64,000 nucleotides of DNA from Anaerotignum lactatifermentans (GCF_016902535.1 NZ_JACSNY010000012.1:1-64000), one strand, 5' to 3'; shown: positions 17,798-27,054, counted from the stretch's first letter. Notes: generated by a model not told the origin, from the letters alone. Program-made: numbers and translations.

Positions 17798-18286
17798 TTA
17801 TACGCTTTTTTTCACCGCGCTGACAAAATGCGCGGATTTCAGCAAGATCATGGCAATGACGCTGCCGCCGAAGGAGCTGAGCAGGAAGGAAGGCACATAC
17901 AGCAACACGCTGGCCTCCTGTCCTGTGGTCAGTACCGCCAAAGGCACCGCCAGCAGTCCGCCCAGTACGCCGGTACCCAGAACCTCCGCCGCCGCTGTGG
18001 CCCAGCGGTTTTTCGTCATGCGGAAAATGATCCCCGCCAGCAAGGCGCCTACCATACTGCCGGGAAAGGCCATGATGGAGCCGGTTCCCAGCACATTTCG
18101 CAGCAGCGAAATGCAGAAGGCGTTGACAACGCCGTAAAAAGGCCCCAGAAATACTGCCGCCAGCACATTCAGCGTATGCTGAATGGGAAAGCACTTGGAA
18201 GCGCCCACAGGAATATAGATCACATTCCCCACCAGCACGCCTACCGCGATAAACATTGCCGAGACCGCCATTTTTTTCGTTTTCAT
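17798..18286 (-). CDS. thiW: ThiW-type thiamine-precursor ECF transporter S component
   Basis: Membrane protein of 162 residues with about five helices and the ThiW signatures VGVLVGNVIYIPVGASKCF and FPIQHTLNVLAAVFLGP. S components give substrate specificity and rely on a shared EcfA/A'/T module encoded elsewhere. ThiW is believed to import a thiazole or related thiamine precursor. It is the first gene after the TPP riboswitch and is followed by thiD, forming a salvage operon. Confidence 0.92.
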   Translation of the reverse strand: MKTKKMAVSAMFIAVGVLVGNVIYIPVGASKCFPIQHTLNVLAAVFLGPFYGVVNAFCISLLRNVLGTGSIMAFPGSMVGALLAGIIFRMTKNRWATAAAEVLGTGVLGGLLAVPLAVLTTGQEASVLLYVPSFLLSSFGGSVIAMILLKSAHFVSAVKKSV

Positions 18287-18337
18287 CCGCTTGTTCCCCT
18301 TTCTTCTTATCTGCCGGGACTGCCGCGGATTTTCATA

Positions 18338-18382
18338 GAAAAAGCGCAGCCGCGAATTCCCTTCGCCTTTGCTGCGCCTGTC
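18338..18382 (-). terminator. Expression-platform terminator of the TPP riboswitch
   Basis: Arms AGGCGCAGC and GCTGCGCTTTTT lie between the TPP aptamer and thiW on the reverse strand and end in a T-run. It should form when TPP is bound. Confidence 0.75.
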
Positions 18383-18390
18383 CGTCTGAA

Positions 18391-18486
18391 ATACGCTTCC
18401 CTCCGCCGGTATGATCCGGATCAGGTGAAATAAGGGTATCGGAACCCATTCCGATTCTCAGCCGCCGACGCGGCACCCCCAGCAAA
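18391..18486 (-). promoter_or_regulatory. TPP riboswitch (THI box)
   Basis: The reverse strand carries the conserved parts in order: GGGGTGCCG, GGCTGAGAATCGG, ACCCTTATTTCACCTGATCCGGATCA in pieces, then ACCGGCGGAGGGAAG. These are the pyrimidine-sensor CTGAGA and pyrophosphate-sensor ACCTGATC elements. It controls thiW-thiD. Confidence 0.96.
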
Positions 18487-18523
18487 AATACCAGTTTCTG
18501 TTTTTTCAAGAATAACACGATTT

Positions 18524-19930
18524 TTATTCACTGTCAACCTGTGCCGCCGCAGGCTCCGCGTCCTCCGCCGGTACTGTGGTTTCTTCCGCCGGAGCGGAGG
18601 CTGTCGTTTCTTCCGTTTCCGCCGCCGCGTTTGCGTCCTCCGCCGGTGCCTGTGCCTCTTCCACAGCGGCTCCCGTCTGGATCACAAAGCCGGTTTCTGT
18701 CTGGGTAATATGGCGGTCCGTCATCCGCAGAAGCTCCTGCAGCGGATAGAACAGGTCTCCGTCTACGGTATAGCCCTGCATAGTCACCGCGTCGCCGTTA
18801 TAGGTCAGCAGATTGTCCGCCTTCTGGGTAATGAGATGGTCGCTGTCCGTCAGAAGCAGTTCGTTGCCCAACGTGGTAAACTTACCGCTGCTCTTCAAAG
18901 CCAGCGTATCGCTGTCCGGAGAATACACGGCGCTGAAGCCGCCCCCCGCCGATGACATCATGGCGGCAAAATCACGCAGACGCACATATTCCACACCCAT
19001 AATATCTATGGTGTCCAGCGTAAACTCGCTGTTTTTCAGCTTCACCTGCTTCTGGACAATACTCCTGCTGTTGGACAGCCCCACCCAATCCAGCTCATAG
19101 GGCTTGATGCTGTCGGTGTAAATGCCGCTGACGCCCATAACCAGCAGATCCTCAAACTGTAAATACCGGTTCACCGTATGGGCATAGACCTGAATGCCCT
19201 TAGCCCGGAAGGTTTCCACAATCTGCGCCGTCACCTTGCTCTTTTCAATGGTCACCACACCGATATTATGGTCGGCGCAGAACTGGGCCGTTTCGGCGTA
19301 ATCCACCGTTCCCGCCTGGTACAGGGTATAGATCCACTGTGGAAAATCATAAACGCTTTTTACCCAGGTCAGCATACTCTCGTTATAAATCTGGGGAATG
19401 ATCCGATCCAGCACCTCCGGATGGCCGATATTTTCCGCGATCTTTTTCAGATCCGCAAATTGCTTTTTCACCGTGGCCTCATCCGTGTCCTTTGTATCCG
19501 TCACCAGATACACATCCTGATATTCCGCCATCAGATACAGCAGATCCGCCGCCATCATAGGCGTCTGCTCATAAATGATCGGGTTCTGCTGAAAGGCCTG
19601 GGAGCTCATTTCCAGAGAACCGCTGGGCCGAATCTCCAGTCGGTAATAGGAACCGTCCTTATCAAAGTCATGGCGCACCGCCAGCGCGTTGTCAGAAGTA
19701 TAGATAAAATCCGCCTCCAGCACCCGGTAGCCGTTTTCCCAGGAGGCAATAAAGGCTTCCTTGGAATTGGTCTCGATCTTTCCGTCATATTCCCCCAGCG
19801 CGTGGGCGATCAGCGGGTTTTCCGCCGTCCATCCGGCCTCCGCCGCATAAGCGGCTCTGCCCGGCGCCAGCAGCACCCCCAGCATAGCTGCCATAGCCAT
19901 GGCGCTCAGTCGTTTTGTTTTCATTGGCAA
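18524..19930 (-). CDS. Secreted glycerophosphodiester phosphodiesterase-like protein with C-terminal beta domain
   Basis: Protein of 468 residues. A signal peptide (about 1-29, ending AAYA) is followed by a GDPD-like barrel (about 38-285), then a domain resembling copper amine oxidase N-terminal repeats (about 295-415) and an acidic Ala/Glu/Thr-rich tail of about 45 residues. The barrel starts with IAHALGEYDGKIETNSKEAF, where ordinary GDPDs have HRG, but the later metal ligands (LEADFIYTSDNALAVRHD) are kept. This matches an uncharacterised PI-PLC/GDPD subgroup. It probably acts on surface or wall phosphodiesters. It reads on the reverse strand away from the TPP element. Confidence 0.85.
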   Translation of the reverse strand: MPMKTKRLSAMAMAAMLGVLLAPGRAAYAAEAGWTAENPLIAHALGEYDGKIETNSKEAFIASWENGYRVLEADFIYTSDNALAVRHDFDKDGSYYRLEIRPSGSLEMSSQAFQQNPIIYEQTPMMAADLLYLMAEYQDVYLVTDTKDTDEATVKKQFADLKKIAENIGHPEVLDRIIPQIYNESMLTWVKSVYDFPQWIYTLYQAGTVDYAETAQFCADHNIGVVTIEKSKVTAQIVETFRAKGIQVYAHTVNRYLQFEDLLVMGVSGIYTDSIKPYELDWVGLSNSRSIVQKQVKLKNSEFTLDTIDIMGVEYVRLRDFAAMMSSAGGGFSAVYSPDSDTLALKSSGKFTTLGNELLLTDSDHLITQKADNLLTYNGDAVTMQGYTVDGDLFYPLQELLRMTDRHITQTETGFVIQTGAAVEEAQAPAEDANAAAETEETTASAPAEETTVPAEDAEPAAAQVDSE

Positions 19931-20051
19931 TCTCTCCTAAAATTTGATATTTCCCCCGAAAAAGAAAGACGGGCACTGAAACCATGTCCCCGCCCCGTCT
20001 TCACAAACCGGCGAAGGAAAAGCGCCCTTCCTTCGCCCATACTTCCGTTTT

Positions 20052-20363
20052 TTATTCTTCCTCGTCTTCGTACATATCGTAGAATGCGTTGGAAACCTTA
20101 TCAAACTCGTCATCGTCCTCGATCACGTTCAGTTCGATCTCGTCGCCTGCCTCCTTGTATTCGTACAGCAGGACTGTCTCATCCTCCAAAGGCAGCAGGG
20201 CAATATATTCCTTGCCTTCCAGACCTTCTACCTCAAAGATCCCCAAAATGCCGCATTCCATTTCCGTATCGTCATCCAGCGTCAGGAACATGGTTTCCAG
20301 ATCCATGATTTCTTCCTCATGATCGTGGTCATGTCCACAGCCGCAGCCACAATGTTCACTCAT
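20052..20363 (-). CDS. DUF1292 family protein with Cys/His-rich N-terminus
   Basis: Very acidic protein of 103 residues. The body (ETMFLTLDDDTEMECGILG, then YIALLPL and VLLYEYKE) is the DUF1292 fold found across Firmicutes, often near alaS or ruvX, with no established function. The first 17 residues contain CGCGCGHDHDH followed by acidic residues, a likely metal-binding tail of the kind added to several unrelated small proteins. The ribosome site AAGGAGGAAAT precedes the ATG. It stands alone here. Confidence 0.85.
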   Translation of the reverse strand: MSEHCGCGCGHDHDHEEEIMDLETMFLTLDDDTEMECGILGIFEVEGLEGKEYIALLPLEDETVLLYEYKEAGDEIELNVIEDDDEFDKVSNAFYDMYEDEEE

Positions 20364-20467
20364 CTTATTTCCTCCTTCCCCTTTGGGACGTTATTTTATT
20401 CTTTTTTATCATACCGTATTCCTTGCATTTGCACAATCTTTTTTTGCGGTGGAACAGGGTTTTTCCA

Positions 20468-21724
20468 TTATTTTTTTCTTTTCGCGAAAGGAGGCTTTGG
20501 GGCAGCCGCTTTTTTCTTTCCTCCCGATGCGCCCGCAGGCTGTTTCCCGCCTTTTTTCTCCAGATCCTTCTTTGTCTTGGTGCTGTCGGCCAGCTTTCCG
20601 CCCACCATGTCCTTCTGACGGAACTTCAGCCCCCATGCCTTCTCATATTTATGAATCCATCGTCTCTCATAGGGCGTCACAATGGAAATGGCGGTGCCTT
20701 TGGCCTGCTGTCTGCCGCAGCGGCCCGCCCGGTGAAGGTAATGGGTCGGGTCCTCGGGAATATCCAGATTGATAACATGGGTCACGCCGGGGATATCCAG
20801 CCCTCTGGCCCCGATGTCGGAGGCCACCAGCACCCGAACACGTCCCGCACGGAAGTCCTCCAGCGCGTTTTTCCGGTCCGTTTTCCCCGCCAGGCCATAG
20901 ATCCCGGCGGCGGCAATACCATGATAGCAGAGCTTGTCCACCGTCACCTCGATATTTTCCGGGTTGTTGAGAAATACCATGGCTTTTTCCGGCTTTTCTC
21001 CCGCCAGCACCTTGCGCAGCATGACAAATTTCTCTCTGGGCGCCGTCAGGATAAAGTAGTGGTCGATGTTTTCCGGCACAGCCCCCGTCTGGGCGCCGCC
21101 CTCCACAAACATCACGTTTTCTTTCATCAATCCTCTGGCCCGTTTCTCCGCTTCCTCACTGACGGAGGCGGAAAGAAGCACCAGCTGTCTGTCCCGGAGG
21201 GTGGTCTTGATGACCGCTTCCACAGAAGCCAGATTCCCGTCATCCATAAGCCGGTCCCCCTCGTCCAGCACGATGGTCTTTACCAGATGGGCCTGTATCT
21301 TTTTCTTTCGGATCAGATCCAGTATTCTTCCCGTGGAGCCTACGACGATCTGAGGTTTTTCCTTCAGCCGCTCCATCTGCCGCCGGATGCCCGCCGTACC
21401 GATAATAAGGGCACTGCGGATGTCCAGACCGCTGTTCTGGGCCAGCAGTTCCGCCTGCCGGTGTACCTGGGCCGCCAGCTCATGGGTCGGCGTCAGGACC
21501 ATGATCTGGGTTCCTCTCACCTGAGGATCAATCTTCATAAACAACGGCAGCAAATAAGCCAGAGTCTTGCCGGAGCCTGTTTCCGACCGTCCGATCACAT
21601 CCTGTCCTCCGGCGATGGCCGGGATCATTTTTTCCTGTATGGGCGTGGGCACTGTGATCCGCTGGGCCGCCAGTCCTTTTTGCAGGGCCTCGGAGACCCC
21701 CAGCGCCATAAAATCCTTTTCCAT
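20468..21724 (-). CDS. DEAD-box-type RNA helicase (DEGD variant)
   Basis: Helicase of 418 residues with both RecA lobes: Q motif (TPIQEKMIP), Walker A SETGSGKT, TPTHELA, motif II DEGD instead of DEAD, SAS as motif III, then the C-terminal ASDIGARGLDIPG and HRAGRCGR. A basic Lys/Gly/Ala tail (about 385-418) probably binds RNA. ATG 21724 is chosen over an upstream ATG because AGGAAAGGAA lies before it. The family unwinds short RNA duplexes in ribosome assembly or mRNA decay; the exact role is not readable. Confidence 0.92.
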   Translation of the reverse strand: MEKDFMALGVSEALQKGLAAQRITVPTPIQEKMIPAIAGGQDVIGRSETGSGKTLAYLLPLFMKIDPQVRGTQIMVLTPTHELAAQVHRQAELLAQNSGLDIRSALIIGTAGIRRQMERLKEKPQIVVGSTGRILDLIRKKKIQAHLVKTIVLDEGDRLMDDGNLASVEAVIKTTLRDRQLVLLSASVSEEAEKRARGLMKENVMFVEGGAQTGAVPENIDHYFILTAPREKFVMLRKVLAGEKPEKAMVFLNNPENIEVTVDKLCYHGIAAAGIYGLAGKTDRKNALEDFRAGRVRVLVASDIGARGLDIPGVTHVINLDIPEDPTHYLHRAGRCGRQQAKGTAISIVTPYERRWIHKYEKAWGLKFRQKDMVGGKLADSTKTKKDLEKKGGKQPAGASGGKKKAAAPKPPFAKRKK

Positions 21725-21765
21725 GGGTATTTCGTTCCTTTCCTCGCGAAATTTCGTTTTTCCCA

Positions 21766-22485
21766 TTATATCCGCTTTTTGTCCCCCTGTAAACCTCCGC
21801 CCCCTTCCGTCTGGGAAAAATACTCCAGGATACCGCAGTAAATGGCCCAGGCCACCCGTTCCTGGTATTCCTCCTCGTTGAGCCGCCGTTCCTCCTCCTC
21901 ATTGGAAAGAAAACCGCACTCCACCAGCACCGCCGGGATTTCCGTAGTCCGCAGCACATAATAATCCCCGTTGGCCTTGGCCTGTCTGGTATTTTCCTCA
22001 TCGGCACGTTCCTTCAGACTGGCCTGAATATATTCCGCCAACAGTTTTCCCGCCTCGCTGTTTTTGTGGTAAAACACCTGGGCGCCTTTGGCGGAGGAGG
22101 AGGGAAAGGCGTTCTGGTGGATGCTGATGAGCAGATCCGCCCCGCTGTCATTAGCCACCGTCTTCCGCTCCGCCATATCCTCCCTTTTTTTCTCTCCCAG
22201 CGCGTTTTCATCCACCCGGGTAAAATACACCGTGGCCCCGCCCTGCTCCAGAAAATGGGCCAGTTTTTCCGTCACCGCCAGATTCAGCTCCGCTTCATTT
22301 CGTCCCGTCCGCCCGGTCTTGCCCGGGTCCCATCCGCCATGGCCCGCGTCCAATACGATAACCTTGGCCGCCGCCGGCAGCATCACATCCTCCGCCTCCT
22401 CCATGCCCAGGACGCAGCCCGCCGCCACCAGCAGACAAAGCGCCATCCTCTTCGTGCCCTTTCCAAAGGCTCCTGTTCCTTTCAT
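21766..22485 (-). CDS. cwlD: N-acetylmuramoyl-L-alanine amidase, CwlD-like
   Basis: Amidase_3 enzyme of 239 residues with an N-terminal hydrophobic export segment (about 13-28). Zinc ligands are the His in VLDAGHGG, Glu in NEAELNLAV, and His in LLISIHQN; the catalytic Glu is in PAVLVECGFLSN. In spore formers CwlD removes peptides from muramic acid in the cortex to allow muramic-delta-lactam formation. A vegetative amidase remains possible, as a second family member is encoded at 32935. Confidence 0.88.
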   Translation of the reverse strand: MKGTGAFGKGTKRMALCLLVAAGCVLGMEEAEDVMLPAAAKVIVLDAGHGGWDPGKTGRTGRNEAELNLAVTEKLAHFLEQGGATVYFTRVDENALGEKKREDMAERKTVANDSGADLLISIHQNAFPSSSAKGAQVFYHKNSEAGKLLAEYIQASLKERADEENTRQAKANGDYYVLRTTEIPAVLVECGFLSNEEEERRLNEEEYQERVAWAIYCGILEYFSQTEGGGGLQGDKKRI

Positions 22486-22538
22486 GTCCCCATCCTCCTT
22501 TCCACCATTTTATGAAGGCAAGGAGCGATACTTGCGCA

Positions 22539-22577
22539 GAAAAAAAGTCTCTCCGCCCTCTGCGAAAAGACTTTTTC
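22539..22577 (-). terminator. Rho-independent terminator after the EamA gene
   Basis: The arms AAAAAGTCTT and AGACTTTTTTT with a GC-containing loop (CGCAGAGGGCGGAGAG on the reverse strand) lie just past the EamA stop. Confidence 0.75.
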
Positions 22578-22581
22578 CGTA

Positions 22582-23508
22582 TTATCGTATTTTTCTTGTT
22601 TCCGCCGCCGCCAACGCACGGCCAGAGGCAGGCATCGGCGCATGGAGCAGCACCAGTGCCAGAAAGATCAGCACTACCCCCAGAACGGACATCAGCGTCA
22701 TAGGCTCGTGGAAATAGAAGACCCCCACCACCGTTGCCGTCAGGGGCTCCGCGAAGGCCAGCACAGAGGCCTTGCCCGACTCCATAGCCGAAAGCCCTCT
22801 GGTGTAGAGCAAAAACGGCGCCAGTGTGCTGACAAGACCCAGCAGCAGAACTGTCCCGATGACAGAAGGATATTCCGCCGCCACCGCCGCCACAGTACCA
22901 TACCGGGCAAAGGGCAGCAGCCCTATGCCCGCCACCAGGAACGTATAAAACGTGACCGTCATGGAATCGTATTTTTTCAGGGCAAACTTCCCGAAAATGC
23001 TGTACAGTCCATAGCAGAAGCCGGACGCCACGCCCGTCAGGATACTCAAGGGACTGAGACTGCCGCCGTTGATCAGTCCCGTCGTACAGACGCAGCCAAA
23101 CAGCGCCAGAAACAGCGCCGCGATCTTCATTCCCGTCAGCCGTTCCCCAAAGAGCAGCGCCGACAGCACCATTACGAAAAAAGGCCCCGTATACAGCAGT
23201 ACCGCCGCCACGGAAAGATCCGCACGCTGCATGGTCATAAAATAGAAGATATTGAACAGGGCGATGCTGCAAAGGCCCGTTCCCAGAAACATCCACAGGT
23301 CTTTCCAGACAACGCGCAGTTTCTGCCGCTGCCGCAGGAACAGGAAGAAAAACAGTCCTGCCGCCGCCACGGTAGAGCGCAGTGCCGTAATCTGTATGGC
23401 ATCGATCCCCGCCGCTGAAAGACTGCGGGAAAACACACCGATGATCCCCCACAGCACACCTGCCGCCAGCACCAAAGCCCCGGCCTTTTCCTTATCCATT
23501 GGCTCCAC
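22582..23508 (-). CDS. EamA/DMT-family transporter
   Basis: Membrane protein of 308 residues with ten helices in two five-helix EamA repeats (about 10-140 and 155-290), the usual metabolite-exporter architecture. Substrates in this family include amino acids and nucleosides and cannot be told from sequence. It is transcribed divergently from a LysR regulator gene, with a shared AT-rich intergenic region containing a dyad, so the regulator probably controls it. Confidence 0.9.
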   Translation of the reverse strand: MEPMDKEKAGALVLAAGVLWGIIGVFSRSLSAAGIDAIQITALRSTVAAAGLFFFLFLRQRQKLRVVWKDLWMFLGTGLCSIALFNIFYFMTMQRADLSVAAVLLYTGPFFVMVLSALLFGERLTGMKIAALFLALFGCVCTTGLINGGSLSPLSILTGVASGFCYGLYSIFGKFALKKYDSMTVTFYTFLVAGIGLLPFARYGTVAAVAAEYPSVIGTVLLLGLVSTLAPFLLYTRGLSAMESGKASVLAFAEPLTATVVGVFYFHEPMTLMSVLGVVLIFLALVLLHAPMPASGRALAAAETRKIR

Positions 23509-23539
23509 CCTTTCTTCTTACCGTTCGTTTGAATCTGCT

Positions 23540-23612
23540 TTTACTATACGACAAGTCTTGTATAAAGTAAACTTACATTTTATAATGTTATCTATGAAGA
23601 TTTGTATAAGAT
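23540..23612. promoter_or_regulatory. Divergent promoter/operator region, candidate LysR site
   Basis: AT-rich intergenic DNA contains a near-perfect dyad TACGACAAGTCTTGTA (T-N-A type, as in LysR boxes). A related half-site GATTTGTATAA lies about 45 bases further on. Position between divergent regulator and transporter starts fits an autoregulated LysR operator. Confidence 0.5.
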
Positions 23613-23628
23613 AAAAGGAGGCCTCCCC

Positions 23629-24495
23629 ATGGATCTGAAAAAAGCGGACGCTCTGCTGGCGGCCATCGAAAGCGGCAGCATCACCAAAGCCGCCCAGCAG
23701 CTAAACTATACCCCCTCGGGCATCAGCCATATTCTGGCGGCATTGGAGGAAGAACTGGGCTTTCCCCTGCTCTACCGCTCCAAACAGGGGGTCGTTCCCA
23801 CGCCCAACGCCCTGGAGCTTCTGCCGGCTCTGCGGGAACTGCGGAGCGCCTATAACCGTTTTCAGCAGATTTCCAGCCGCATCAGCGGACTCCAGAAAGG
23901 CACCCTTGTCATCGGCACCTATTCCAGCATCGCCATCCGCTGGCTGCCTGCCATCATCCGGGAATTTGAAGCCGAATACCCGGGCATCCGTCTGATTTTA
24001 AAAGAAGGCATCCATCAGGAACTGGAACAGCTGCTGGAAACCAATCAGATCGACCTGTGTCTGTACAGCCAGCCCAGCCGTTCCGCCCGACCCTGGGTCC
24101 CCCTAAAGACAGATCCCATGATTGCCGTACTGCCGAAGGATCACCCCTGTGCCGGGGAAACCGCCTATCCTCTTTGGCGCTGCGAAAAGGAAGATTTTAT
24201 CATGCCGGCCTACGGCGCGGATTACGATGTGCTGGAGCTGTTCCGGACCCACGACCTCCATCCCAGAGTCAAATACGAGACCATCGGCAACTTCTCCCTG
24301 CTGGCCATGATTGCCGAGGGCCTTGGCATGAGCATCATGAACCGGCTCATTACAGAAGGCATGACGGCGGATGTGGTAAAGCTGCCCCTGACGCCCCACG
24401 CCGAAATTGTTCTGGGCGCCTCCTTTCCTTCCTGGGAAAGCCTCTCTCCGGCGGCAAAAGCCTTTCTGGACTGTGCTTCTTCCCATCTGCGCTGA
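23629..24495 (+). CDS. LysR-family transcriptional regulator
   Basis: Regulator of 288 residues. The N-terminal winged helix-turn-helix is clear (SGSITKAAQQLNYTPSGISH), followed by the LysR linker and a periplasmic-binding-like effector domain (about 90-285). ATG 23629 is chosen because AAAGGAGG lies six bases before it; an in-frame ATG nine codons upstream has no ribosome site. It is divergent from the EamA transporter, the likely target. Confidence 0.92.
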   Translation: MDLKKADALLAAIESGSITKAAQQLNYTPSGISHILAALEEELGFPLLYRSKQGVVPTPNALELLPALRELRSAYNRFQQISSRISGLQKGTLVIGTYSSIAIRWLPAIIREFEAEYPGIRLILKEGIHQELEQLLETNQIDLCLYSQPSRSARPWVPLKTDPMIAVLPKDHPCAGETAYPLWRCEKEDFIMPAYGADYDVLELFRTHDLHPRVKYETIGNFSLLAMIAEGLGMSIMNRLITEGMTADVVKLPLTPHAEIVLGASFPSWESLSPAAKAFLDCASSHLR

Positions 24496-24649
24496 GGCGC
24501 GCCAAAGTATAGCGGAAGAAAACCGCCACCTGTCCACATCACAAATACATTTGTCTGTTCAATTTGACGGTTTCCGTCCCACCTCGGCGCATTTTTTTGC
24601 ACGATCCTCCAAAATGTCATACTGTATCCAAATAAAACCAGGATTATGG

Positions 24650-24772
24650 TTGACGGAACTTATTCCCGTGATATAATTTCTTCATAGGGAGTACAAATGT
24701 CTTTCTATGACCCACTGTCTGGGACGGTGGGTCTGTTTATTCTCAAAAATAAATTTTAGGGAGGGCTTATTT
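24650..24772 (+). promoter_or_regulatory. serC promoter and leader hairpin
   Basis: A promoter TTGACG (24650-24655), 16-base spacer, TATAAT (24672-24677). The roughly 90-base leader contains a hairpin GACCCAC...GTGGGTC (24709-24733) followed by TGTTTATTC, a possible weak attenuator. The stretch 24496-24649 holds only a small hairpin after the LysR gene and no gene that I can see. Confidence 0.75.
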
Positions 24773-25855
24773 ATGAAAAGAGTTTACAATTTTTCCGCTG
24801 GACCGTCTATGCTGCCCCTGGAAGTTCTGGAACAGGCGCAGAAGGAATTCGTTTGTTACGGTTCCTCAGGCATGTCAGTCATGGAAATGAGCCATCGATC
24901 TAAAATTTTTGAATCTATTCTGGAAAAAGCAAAAGCGGATCTGAAGGATCTGATGCATATTCCCGACAATTATAAGATTCTGTTTCTGCAGGGCGGCGGC
25001 TCTACCCAGTTCGCCATGATCCCGCTGAACCTGATGAACAAAAACAACTGCGCCGACTATGTTATTACCGGCCAGTGGGCCAAAAAGGCGGCGGAGGAAG
25101 CATCCCGCTACGGCAAGGTCAATATTGTGGCCTCCTCGGCGGATACCACCTTTGACCGTATCCCGGAACTGGACCCCGCGAAATTCCAGAAGGACGCAGA
25201 TTATTTCTATATTACTCTGAACAATACCATTTACGGCACCCGTTGGCGGGAACTGCCCGATACCGGCGATGTGCCTCTGGTGGGGGATATGTCCTCTTCC
25301 ATTCTTTCCGAGGAAATCGACATCACCCGTTTTGGCCTGCTCTATGCCGGAGCCCAGAAAAATCTGGGGCCCGCCGGTGTAACCGTCGTCATCATCCGGG
25401 AGGACCTTCTGGGCAACGCCATGGAATTTACGCCCACGATGCTGAAATATGACATCCATGCCAAAAACAATTCCCTGTATAACACCCCGCCTACCTACGG
25501 CATCTATTTCATGGGCCGGGTATTTGAATGGGTGAAAGCCCAGGGCGGCGTAGCGGCTATGCAGAAGCGCAACGAGGAAAAAGCGGCGCTGCTTTACGAT
25601 TTTCTGGACCAGTCTCAGCTGTTCCGGGGCACCGTGGTAAAGAAGGACCGTTCCCTCATGAACGCGCCTTTTGTCCTGCCCACAGAAGAGCTGAACGCCA
25701 AATTCATCAAAGAGGCGGAAGCCCAGGGCTTTGTAAACCTGAAGGGCCATCGTACCGTAGGCGGTATGCGTGCCAGCATCTACAACGCCATGCCCAGAGA
25801 AGGCGTGGAAAAGCTGGTGGCCTTTATGGAGCAGTTTGAAGCAGACAACAGATAA
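24773..25855 (+). CDS. serC: Phosphoserine aminotransferase
   Basis: PLP aminotransferase of 360 residues that converts 3-phosphohydroxypyruvate to phosphoserine. N-terminus RVYNFSAGPSMLP, the phosphate-binding FLQGGGSTQFAMIPLN, and the PLP lysine in YAGAQKNLGPAG are diagnostic. ATG 24773 follows AGGGAGG; the frame upstream overlaps the leader and is not coding. It is first in serC-serA-DUF1015. Confidence 0.97.
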   Translation: MKRVYNFSAGPSMLPLEVLEQAQKEFVCYGSSGMSVMEMSHRSKIFESILEKAKADLKDLMHIPDNYKILFLQGGGSTQFAMIPLNLMNKNNCADYVITGQWAKKAAEEASRYGKVNIVASSADTTFDRIPELDPAKFQKDADYFYITLNNTIYGTRWRELPDTGDVPLVGDMSSSILSEEIDITRFGLLYAGAQKNLGPAGVTVVIIREDLLGNAMEFTPTMLKYDIHAKNNSLYNTPPTYGIYFMGRVFEWVKAQGGVAAMQKRNEEKAALLYDFLDQSQLFRGTVVKKDRSLMNAPFVLPTEELNAKFIKEAEAQGFVNLKGHRTVGGMRASIYNAMPREGVEKLVAFMEQFEADNR

Positions 25856-25870
25856 GGAGGAATCTCTTTT

Positions 25871-27040
25871 ATGTATACCATTCGCACATTGAACAACATT
25901 TCCCAGACGGGGCTGGGCAAGCTGCCCCCTGCGGAATTTACCATAGACCCGGAGGCGGCCAACCCGGAAGGCATTATCCTGCGCAGCTTTGACATGCATC
26001 AGATGGAACTGCCGGAAAACCTGCTGGGTGTGGCCCGCGCCGGGGCCGGTACCAACAATATCCCCATTGACAAATGCTCGGAACGGGGCATCCCCGTATT
26101 CAATACCCCCGGGGCCAACGCCAACGCCGTAAAAGAACTGGTGCTGGCAGGCCTTCTGGTATCCTCCCGCCGTATTATCGACGGCGCGGCATGGGTGCAG
26201 AGCCTGAAGGACAATGAGGATGTGGAAAAGGCCGTAGAAGCCGGCAAAAAACAGTTTACCGGCCCGGAAATCGCCGGAAAAACACTGGGCGTCATCGGTC
26301 TGGGCGCCATTGGCGTACAGGTAGCCAATGCCGCTTTGGACCTGAACATGAATGTCATCGGCTATGACCCCTTCCTGACTCTGGAATCGGCATGGCATCT
26401 GTCCGCTTCCGTAGATAAGGCGGAAACGCTGGAGGAACTGGTATCCCAGTCCGACTACATCACCATCCACATTCCTTTGAACGACAAAACAAGACATACT
26501 TTCAATCAAGAGCTGTTTGCGGCCACCAAAAAAGGCGCAAGACTGCTGAACTTCGCCCGGGGCGGGCTGGTAGATCACGAAGCTCTGAAGGACGCCATTG
26601 AAAAAGGCATTATCGCCCGCTATATCACAGACTTCCCCACAGCGGAACTGCTGGGCATTGAAAATGTGATTGTGACTCCGCACCTGGGGGCCTCCACACC
26701 GGAATCCGAGGAAAACTGCGCCGAAATGGCGGCAGTGGAACTGCGGGAATACCTGCGCTACGGCAATATCCGCAATTCCGTCAACTTCCCCGGCTGTATC
26801 GTACCCTATTCCGGGAAACCACGGATCGCCATCTCCCACTCCAATATCGTCAACATGATCGGGCAGCTGGGCGCCGTATTTACAAAGCACCATATCAACA
26901 TTGACAAAATGGTTAACAACTCCAAGGGTGAGCTGGCCTACAACATCATCGTCTGCGATAATCTGCCGGAGGATGAGAACCAGCTGATCCAGGATCTTTA
27001 CGCCATCCCCAGCGTACGCCGTGTACGCCTGCTGAAATAA
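25871..27040 (+). CDS. serA: D-3-phosphoglycerate dehydrogenase
   Basis: Dehydrogenase of 389 residues, first step of serine synthesis. NAD site VIGLGAIGVQVAN (about 139-151), catalytic Arg/Glu/His in the dehydrogenase core (LNFARGG, TPHLGAST), and a C-terminal ACT-like segment (about 315-389) for probable serine feedback. It follows serC after 15 bases with AAGGAGG. No serB phosphatase gene follows; a DUF1015 gene does. Confidence 0.95.
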   Translation: MYTIRTLNNISQTGLGKLPPAEFTIDPEAANPEGIILRSFDMHQMELPENLLGVARAGAGTNNIPIDKCSERGIPVFNTPGANANAVKELVLAGLLVSSRRIIDGAAWVQSLKDNEDVEKAVEAGKKQFTGPEIAGKTLGVIGLGAIGVQVANAALDLNMNVIGYDPFLTLESAWHLSASVDKAETLEELVSQSDYITIHIPLNDKTRHTFNQELFAATKKGARLLNFARGGLVDHEALKDAIEKGIIARYITDFPTAELLGIENVIVTPHLGASTPESEENCAEMAAVELREYLRYGNIRNSVNFPGCIVPYSGKPRIAISHSNIVNMIGQLGAVFTKHHINIDKMVNNSKGELAYNIIVCDNLPEDENQLIQDLYAIPSVRRVRLLK

Positions 27041-27054
27041 GAAAGGAGCATCCT

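Noticed and set aside
24875-26893. Long reverse frame opposite serC/serA
   Set aside because: Antisense shadow of two well-supported genes with conserved motifs on the forward strand.
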